The notes under the pieces are model-generated. The model saw nothing but the letters and a program-made list of their open reading frames with translations, was not told the origin of the DNA and searched no databases. A DNA stretch of 41,369 bases from the NCBI GenBank assembly GCA_963847615.1, contig CAWKAN010000023.1, forward strand, positions 1 through 41,369, in the 5' to 3' direction. Position numbers and translations under genes: made by a program. Below, in pieces: positions 36,159 through 41,369 of this stretch. Source of the DNA: Palsa-883 sp963847615. Lineage in GTDB: Bacteria > Pseudomonadota > Alphaproteobacteria > Acetobacterales > Acetobacteraceae. How positions within the stretch are numbered: the first letter of the stretch is position 1; the number at the start of each line of letters is the position of its first letter.

Positions 36159-37126
36159 CCGAAGATCTCCCCCAACCGGCGGATCGAGCCCAGCACCTTG
36201 GCCTGCTCCAGTCCCGGCCAGTGGCAGCGCATCATGAAATGATCGACGCCGAGCGTCTCGCGATAGCGCGCCACCTCCTCGCGCACGAACGCCACGTCGC
36301 CGATAATGAAACGGTCGCGCGCATGGTCCGCGAACGGCGGCCTTTCCCGGGCATCCGTGCCCCATGACGCATAGGTATCGTATTTGTATTGCAACGGTCC
36401 GCGGCATTCGTCCTGCGCCGTCTTGTGGCTGGCCCCCACGTAGCACTCGCGGATGATCGGGAACGCATCCGCGGTTCGCCCGTGCTCCGCCAGCGCCGCC
36501 CGGTAGGTTCGCATCTGTTCGGCCACCGTGCCGAGCCGCGTCGCCGGCAGGATCATCCAGGCATCGCCGATCCGCGCAACGCGCTTGATCGCCGCGTCCA
36601 CCTGCGCCGCCATCCAGATCGGCACGCCGCCGGGACGCGCCGGCTTCAGGCTGATCCCGGCATCGATGACGGTGTAGAAGCGACCCTGGTGGGTGACTTT
36701 TTCCCCCGTCCACAGCCGGCGCATCAGGGCGATGCTCTCTTCCAGCCGCGGCGCGCGTTCTTTCAACGGGATGTTGAATGCCGCGAATTCCACCTCGCGG
36801 TAACCCAGCCCGACGCCGAGGATGTAGTTGCCGCCGCTCAGCACATCCAGCGTCGCGGATTCCTCGGCCACGTGCACCGGGTTGAGCAGCGGCAGGATCA
36901 GGATGTTGGGGCCGACCAGCATGCCCTTGGCCTCGGGCAGCAGGTAGGCCATCGCGGTGTGGATCTGCAGCATCTGCAGCGGCGCGGTCAGGAAGTGGTG
37001 GGGAAACCACAACGAGGCGAAGCCGCACTCGCGCGCCAGGCGGACCTGCTCGACCAGCTCCGGGATGCGTGCGACGACGTTGTCCCCCGCCGGGAACTGG
37101 GTGTTCAGGAACAGTCCGACCTTCAT
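36155..37126 (-). CDS. LLM-class flavin-dependent monooxygenase
   Basis: A 323-residue luciferase-like TIM-barrel oxidoreductase, using reduced flavin and O2. It starts MKVGLFLNTQFPAG at ATG 37126, behind GGGAGG. Typical blocks are CGFASLWFPHHF, AEESATLDVLSGGNYILGVG and FNIPLKERAPRLEESI, with VPIWMAAQVDAAIKRVARIG in the C-terminal half. Substrate not predictable. Its stop lies within the terminal repeat of the MITE-like element, so its last codons may have been altered by that insertion. Divergent from the small membrane protein at 37246. Confidence 0.88.
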   Translation of the reverse strand: MKVGLFLNTQFPAGDNVVARIPELVEQVRLARECGFASLWFPHHFLTAPLQMLQIHTAMAYLLPEAKGMLVGPNILILPLLNPVHVAEESATLDVLSGGNYILGVGLGYREVEFAAFNIPLKERAPRLEESIALMRRLWTGEKVTHQGRFYTVIDAGISLKPARPGGVPIWMAAQVDAAIKRVARIGDAWMILPATRLGTVAEQMRTYRAALAEHGRTADAFPIIRECYVGASHKTAQDECRGPLQYKYDTYASWGTDARERPPFADHARDRFIIGDVAFVREEVARYRETLGVDHFMMRCHWPGLEQAKVLGSIRRLGEIFG

Positions 37127-37245
37127 GGTTGCCTCCCGCGCCCTTCGCCGCAACGCTACCAGCCCGGTGGCGAAAGGGCGACCGCGCCGGTGTCGGCCGG
37201 ACCGGACTTGACCTGGCAGCGCCGGCACGCCACCTGCAACCCATC

Positions 37246-37530
37246 ATGCCCGATCGCTATCGCCTTGAAATCGACATGCGCCCGGATGGCAGCTTCCGTG
37301 AGCCGGCGAAGCCGCCGCTGGCCGCGCGCATCTTCTTCTGGGCCATCCTGGTGGCGACCATCGCCGGCGGCATCGTGGTCGCGGCCTTGGCGCTGTGGGT
37401 CGCCTTGGCGCTGATCCCGCTGGTGCTTGGGGCCGCGGTCGTTGCCTATCTGGCGTTCCGCTTTCAGCTCTGGCGGTCCGGCGGCTCGCTGAACGGATCA
37501 GCCAGCCGCGGCGGGCGGAACCGCCCCTAG
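37246..37530 (+). CDS. Small membrane protein
   Basis: A 94-residue protein starting MPDRYRLEIDMRPDGSFREP, then a long hydrophobic region of about 45 residues (IFFWAILVATIAGGIVVAAL and LALIPLVLGAAVVAYLAF) that would form two membrane spans, and a short basic tail. The same frame stays open far upstream, but the ATG at 37246 gives the most natural protein. The last 33 bases overlap the end of the convergent monooxygenase gene. Family and function unknown. Confidence 0.7.
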   Translation: MPDRYRLEIDMRPDGSFREPAKPPLAARIFFWAILVATIAGGIVVAALALWVALALIPLVLGAAVVAYLAFRFQLWRSGGSLNGSASRGGRNRP

Positions 37531-38619
37531 CCCGCGGCCCTCGGCCGGCCCGGCGTCCGTGGCCAGGCCGGGTTGCGCGGCCCGCCCGAGGTCCTGGGTC
37601 AGCCCGAATTCCCCGGCCAGCCCAAATTCTTCGGCCAACAACGTGTAGGATTGTCGCCGCGCCGCCGGGTTGTGCACGGTGGTCAGGACCGCGATTTCCT
37701 CCACGTCCAGTTCCCCCGCCAGCGCCCGCAGCGTGGCGCCGACGCGCGCCGCGGTACCCCAGATCGCCCGTTGCTTCAGCCGCTCCACGTGTGCGCGCTC
37801 GCGCTCGGTGAAGCGATGGCGCGCGGCTTCCTCGGGCGAGGGCAGCGGCACGAACAGGCCCTGGTCGCGCCCCAGCCGCCACATCGCGCGCGAGGAGAAC
37901 AGGCGCTCGGCGGCTTCCTCCGTCTCCGCCGCGACCGCCCAGACGCAGACGGCGCCGTGCGGCCTTGGGTGGCGGATGCTCGGCTTGTAGGTCTCGCGAT
38001 ACAGCGCCAGCGCCTCGGCCGCGCCCTGGCCGTCGGTGATGAAGGCGGCGAAGCAGTAGGGCAGGCCGAAATGCGCGGCGACCTGCGCGCCGTAGTCGGA
38101 GCTGCCGAGAATCCACACCTCCGGCACCGTTGGGCCCTGCGGCTGGGCGCGGACGCTGCGGAACGGGTGGCCCTCCACCAGCGGTTGGCCGGACGACCAG
38201 GCGATCACGTCGCGCACCTGGGCGGGGAAAAGATCCGCCGCAGTGCTGGCGTTGGGATTGAGCGCGAAAGCGGTCATCCCGTCGGAGCCGGGCGCCCGGC
38301 CCAGCCCCAGGTCGATGCGCCCGGGGGCGATCGCCTCCAGCACGCGGAACTGCTCGGCGACCTTCAGGGCAGAATAGTGCGGCAGCATCACGCCGGCGCT
38401 GCCGACGCGGATGCGCTGCGTGGTGGCGGCGATGGCACTGATCAGGATCTCCGGCGCGGTGCCGGCCTGGCTGTCGGAGTTGTGGTGCTCGGCGACCCAG
38501 TAGCGGGCGTAGCCCAGCGCCTCGCAGTGGCGGGCGAGCTCCAGGCTTTCGCGGATCGAGCTGTCCGGCATGCGGCCGGAGACGACGGTGGATTGGTCGA
38601 GGACGGAGAGTTGGATCAT
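37498..38619 (-). CDS. Luciferase-like monooxygenase, MsnO8/YhbW type
   Basis: A 373-residue flavin-dependent oxidoreductase of the LLM class. Conserved blocks: MIQLSVLDQSTVVSG, CEALGYARYWVAEHHN, ISAIAATTQRIRVGSAGVML, VAEQFRVLEAIAPGRIDLGL with GRAPGSDG, and VWILGSSDYGAQVAA. About 40 extra C-terminal residues are Gly/Ala/Pro-rich with a short internal duplication (EEFGLAGEFGL). This tail overlaps the small membrane-protein gene on the other strand, so the native stop may be earlier. Begins 9 bases after the SDR stop, so it is probably cotranscribed with it. Substrate unknown. Confidence 0.9.
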   Translation of the reverse strand: MIQLSVLDQSTVVSGRMPDSSIRESLELARHCEALGYARYWVAEHHNSDSQAGTAPEILISAIAATTQRIRVGSAGVMLPHYSALKVAEQFRVLEAIAPGRIDLGLGRAPGSDGMTAFALNPNASTAADLFPAQVRDVIAWSSGQPLVEGHPFRSVRAQPQGPTVPEVWILGSSDYGAQVAAHFGLPYCFAAFITDGQGAAEALALYRETYKPSIRHPRPHGAVCVWAVAAETEEAAERLFSSRAMWRLGRDQGLFVPLPSPEEAARHRFTERERAHVERLKQRAIWGTAARVGATLRALAGELDVEEIAVLTTVHNPAARRQSYTLLAEEFGLAGEFGLTQDLGRAAQPGLATDAGPAEGRGLGAVPPAAAG

Positions 38620-38628
38620 GCCGCCATC

Positions 38629-39351
38629 CTACGCCGGATAGACCATCTTGCGCGTCACCCCGCCGTCGATGACGAATTCCGCGCCGGTGACGAACCGGCT
38701 CTCCGGCCCCAGCAGCCAGGCGGCGAGGCCGGCGACGTCGGCGGGTTCACCCACAAGGCCGGCGGGGTGGAACGCGTGGTCCTCCGGGCGCGGCGGCTCG
38801 CCCTTGGTGAAGATCCAGCCGGGGCTGATGCAGTTCACCCGCACCGCGGGGCCGAGGCTGATCGCCAGGGCGTGGGTCAGCGCCAGCAGGCCGCCCTTCG
38901 ACGCCGCATAGGCCTCGGTGTCCGGCTCCGACATGTGCGCGCGGGTCGAGGCGATGGTGAGCACCGCGCCGTGCGCCGCGCGCAGCAGGGGCGCCGCCGC
39001 GCGGGTCAGCAGGAAGCTGCTGGTGAGGTTGACGGCGAGCACGCGCGACCACTCGGCCAGGGTCAGATCCGCCAGCGGCTTACGGAGGTTGATCCCCGCG
39101 TTGCAAACCAGCCCGTCGAGACGGCCCTCCCGCGCCGTGAGGTCGGCGAGCAGCGCGGTGACCGCGGGCTCGTCGGCGACGTCGCAGGCGACGGGGCGGA
39201 CGCCTTGCGGGGCACCGGACGGGTCGCGGTCGGCGACCACCACGCGCCAACCGTCGGCGGCGAGGCGCGCGGCAATGCCGGCACCGATGCCGCGCGCGCC
39301 GCCGGTGACCAGCGCGACGCGAGGGGCGGAGGAGGGCAAGGTGTCGGCCAT
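38629..39351 (-). CDS. Short-chain dehydrogenase/reductase (SDR)
   Basis: A 240-residue NAD(P)-dependent oxidoreductase. Cofactor motif TGGARGIG (16-23), CNAGI (83-87), catalytic Ser135 in LTIASTRA, Tyr148 and Lys152 in EAYAASKGG, and CISPGWIFT after them. The C-terminus FVTGAEFVIDGGVTRKM is classical. The start ATG 39351 gives MADTLPSSAPRVALV; the frame continues upstream into the palindromic element, which is not coding. First gene of an operon with the monooxygenase 9 bases downstream. Substrate not predictable. Confidence 0.92.
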   Translation of the reverse strand: MADTLPSSAPRVALVTGGARGIGAGIAARLAADGWRVVVADRDPSGAPQGVRPVACDVADEPAVTALLADLTAREGRLDGLVCNAGINLRKPLADLTLAEWSRVLAVNLTSSFLLTRAAAPLLRAAHGAVLTIASTRAHMSEPDTEAYAASKGGLLALTHALAISLGPAVRVNCISPGWIFTKGEPPRPEDHAFHPAGLVGEPADVAGLAAWLLGPESRFVTGAEFVIDGGVTRKMVYPA

Positions 39352-39401
39352 GACCCGCCGAGTTTGCGCGGCGATGGGAGCCGCCTCAAGCCCCAGGGCC
39401 G

Positions 39402-39710
39402 GGCCGGGGCGAAGCAAGGCTGGGGCTTCGCCCCAGACCCCACCAAGGGGCTCTGCCCCTTGGAACCCCGCCAAGGGCGGAGCCCTTGGAACCCTTCACT
39501 GGGAGTTTGGGGATGGGGAGGGGGCGTGTGGGCAAGGCGCAGGGGGCGTCCGGCGCGCCGGACACCCTCTGCGCCTTGCCCACACGCCCCCTCCCTATCC
39601 CCAAACTCCCAGTCATGGAGTCCAGAGGCCGCTGCCTCTGGTGGGGGTCCAGGGGGCAAAGCCCCCTGGCGGGGTCTGGGGCGGAGCCCCAGCCTTGCTT
39701 CGCCCCGGCC
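39402..39710. repeat. 309-bp near-perfect palindrome composed of nested hairpins
   Basis: The two halves are reverse complements about the centre CCGGCGCGCCGG (39550-39561). The central stem (39498-39613) has only about three mismatches per 58-base arm. The outer arms carry three small hairpins each. Left: TGGGGC-TTC-GCCCCA (39421-39435), CCAAGGGGC-TCT-GCCCCTTGG (39443-39463) and CCAAGGGC-GGA-GCCCTTGG (39471-39489). Right: hairpins at 39622-39641, 39649-39669 and 39677-39691. Frames on both strands stay open only because it is GC-rich. It separates the divergent SDR and AmpG-type genes. Elements of this style are frequent in Acetobacteraceae genomes, to my recollection. Confidence 0.9.
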
Positions 39711-39760
39711 TGGCATCGGCGGGCTTGCCAAATCGCCGGGTCTCCGCGCACCACCGTGCG

Positions 39761-41029
39761 ATGTCCGGTGTAGTGCCAAGTCAGATCCTGACCGATCGGC
39801 GTCTGTGGCTGATGGCGGCGTATGGCTTTGTGGCCGGGCTGCCGTTGCCGTTGTCCGGCTTCACCTTCCGTCTGTGGCTGTCCGAGGGGGGGGTGTCGTT
39901 GGCGGTGATCGGCCTGACCGCGAACATTGGCCTGGCCTATTCGCTGAAGTTTCTTTGGGCACCGCTGTTGGACAATGTGCCGCCGCCGGGCCCGCTGCGC
40001 CGCTTCGGCCGCCGCCGCGGCTGGCTGCTGGCGATCCAGCCGCTGCTCGCGGGCGCCGCGGTGCTGCTGGCGCTGTCCAACCCGGCGGTTGCGCCGCTGC
40101 CGGCGGTTGCCGCGGCGGCGCTGGTGGCGTTCCTGTCCGCCAGCCAGGACATCGTGGTGGACGCCTGGCGCATCGAGGTGTTCCCGCCCCGCCTGCAGGG
40201 CGCGGCGATGGCGGCCTATGTCTGGGGCTATCGCGCGGCGCTGCTGATCTCGGGGGCCGGCGCCATCAAGTCGGCTGACATCATCGGCTGGCACGGCGCG
40301 CTGCTGGCGGTCGCGGCGCTGATGGCGCTCGGCCCGGTGGTGACGCTGCTGGCGCCGGAGCCCCAGGCCGCCGCCCGGCGCGCGGTGGCGCGCTTCGCCC
40401 GGCGGCTGACCACGGCGGTCGTCGAGCCGCTGGTGGAGTTTCTGACCCGCCCCGGCGCGGGGCTGATCCTGGGCTTCGTCGCCTTGTTCAAGCTCGGCGA
40501 GGCGATGGCGGGGGTGATGACCGCGCCGTTCTACAGCGCCCTCGGCTTCAATCGGGCGGCGATCGCGGTTGCCGTCGGTCCGTTCGCGCTGGCCGCCACC
40601 TTCGTCGGCACCGCGCTGGGCGGCTGGCTGGTGGCGCGTCTGGGCGTCGGCCGCGCGCTGCTGTGGACCGGCTGGGTGCAGACGGCGGCGATGGGGATGT
40701 ATCTGCTGCTCGCCAGCTCGGCCGGGGAGCACCACGTGCTGTATGCCACGGTGATGACCGAGGCCTTCGCCGAGGGCATGGCCGATGCGGCGTTCATTAC
40801 CTACCTGTCCGGCCTGTGTTCGGTGGCGTTCACCGCCACGCAGTATGCGCTGCTGTCCTCGCTGGCCGCGATCGCGCTGCGCACGGTGGGCGGGCTGTCG
40901 GGGTTCCTGGCGGAGGGGCTCGGCTGGACCGGCTTCTACGCGCTGGCGATGTTCGCCGCGCTGCCGGCGATGCTGCTGATGCTGCGCCTGCTGCGGCGCT
41001 ACCCGCCGGCGGAGACTGCTCCCGGCTAG
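39761..41029 (+). CDS. AmpG-type permease (MFS, PAT family)
   Basis: A 422-residue inner-membrane transporter with about twelve spans, beginning MSGVVPSQILTDRRLWLMAA. The first-half block LKFLWAPLLDN, then FGRRRGWLL, and the block QDIVVDAWRIE match AmpG-family permeases, which import anhydro-muropeptides for cell-wall recycling. GEAMAGVMTAPFYSALGF is the second-half counterpart. No beta-lactamase or ampR gene is nearby, so a link to beta-lactamase induction is not shown. Other PAT/SLC33-type substrates are possible. The start ATG 39761 lies about 50 bases after the palindrome; an upstream extension through it is not credible. Confidence 0.88.
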   Translation: MSGVVPSQILTDRRLWLMAAYGFVAGLPLPLSGFTFRLWLSEGGVSLAVIGLTANIGLAYSLKFLWAPLLDNVPPPGPLRRFGRRRGWLLAIQPLLAGAAVLLALSNPAVAPLPAVAAAALVAFLSASQDIVVDAWRIEVFPPRLQGAAMAAYVWGYRAALLISGAGAIKSADIIGWHGALLAVAALMALGPVVTLLAPEPQAAARRAVARFARRLTTAVVEPLVEFLTRPGAGLILGFVALFKLGEAMAGVMTAPFYSALGFNRAAIAVAVGPFALAATFVGTALGGWLVARLGVGRALLWTGWVQTAAMGMYLLLASSAGEHHVLYATVMTEAFAEGMADAAFITYLSGLCSVAFTATQYALLSSLAAIALRTVGGLSGFLAEGLGWTGFYALAMFAALPAMLLMLRLLRRYPPAETAPG

Positions 41030-41369
41030 TCCCCAGCGTCACAGAGTCTGCGGCGATTTCGCGACCCGCTTGCGGGTACTGGTACCGAGGTCGCAGGCGG
41101 ACGCGGAACCCGCGCAATATGAGCGACTCGGGGCACCAGTACCGCTGCGCAGAGATCCTGCCCGCTTGCCCGTGGCTTGGTTCCGGCGCTGGGAACGCCT
41201 GGCGCTCGACGAACGGCCGAGCGCATGAGAGGCGCGCTGGGCTTGCGCTTCATCACCTCGGTTTCTCCAGGCCTGTTACGATGTGGTGCATCGCAGGCCC
41301 GTCAACACTTCCGTAACCATCTGCCCGCGGCGTCGCGAAGGAAGAATTTTGACGCAGATGAAGGAAGGC
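41030..41369. other. Intergenic stretch to the window end
   Basis: About 340 bases after the permease stop with no supported gene. GTACTGGT near 41075 and ACCAGTAC near 41136 form a short inverted pair. Nothing else recognised. Confidence 0.4.

Noticed and set aside
37573..40278. 901-codon plus-strand frame
   Set aside because: Runs antisense through the monooxygenase and SDR genes, then through the palindrome and out of frame through the permease gene; a GC artefact.

Overview
The window reads as a high-GC bacterial chromosome segment, most likely an alphaproteobacterium. Acetobacteraceae is my best guess, inferred from the style of the genes and the GC-rich palindromes, not proven. Flanking genes are very GC-rich (line 4321-4380 has 47 G/C of 60). 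The middle of the window is not (line 14821-14880 has 28 of 60).

Layout. 1-1.3 kb: a tandem hairpin-bearing repeat array with no believable gene. 1.6-4.9 kb: an EnvZ/OmpR-type two-component system, a divergent small exported protein that is its likely target, and an AlkA-type DNA glycosylase. 5-7.3 kb: two or three unassigned proteins, one a degenerate receiver domain. 7.7-9.4 kb: a MaoC hydratase / CaiB CoA-transferase pair. 9.5-10 kb: repeats. 10.2-25.3 kb: a surface-glycan island with glycosyltransferases (GT2, GT4-like, GT92, WbsX fusion), methyltransferases (FkbM and class I), a phytanoyl-CoA-dioxygenase-like enzyme, a Tat-exported beta-helix protein and a small repeat protein. Six of its genes carry frameshifts, and one of these also has an in-frame stop. 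Same-strand copies of an ~80-bp sequence lie on both sides of it. 25.3-27.4 kb: gene-poor, with an ISNCY-like transposase remnant, ending at tRNA-Ala(GGC). 27.6-29 kb: 3-oxoacid CoA-transferase subunits A and B, with B frameshifted. 29.2-41.4 kb: intact metabolic and respiratory genes: LVIVD-repeat protein, SCO copper protein and CtaG (cytochrome oxidase assembly), EthD protein, MFS transporter plus beta-hydroxyacid dehydrogenase operon, two luciferase-like flavin monooxygenases, SDR, and an AmpG-type permease. Two striking non-coding elements sit here: a 178-bp MITE-like element and a 309-bp palindrome built of hairpins.

How it fits together: the island enzymes would build and decorate a cell-surface polysaccharide. 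Its low GC, flanking repeats, IS debris and concentration of indels suggest acquired DNA now decaying, although assembly error remains possible. I see no single clear undescribed system. The best candidates are the repeat motif shared by three proteins of the island, the array at the left end, and the two structured elements near 36.0 and 39.5 kb.
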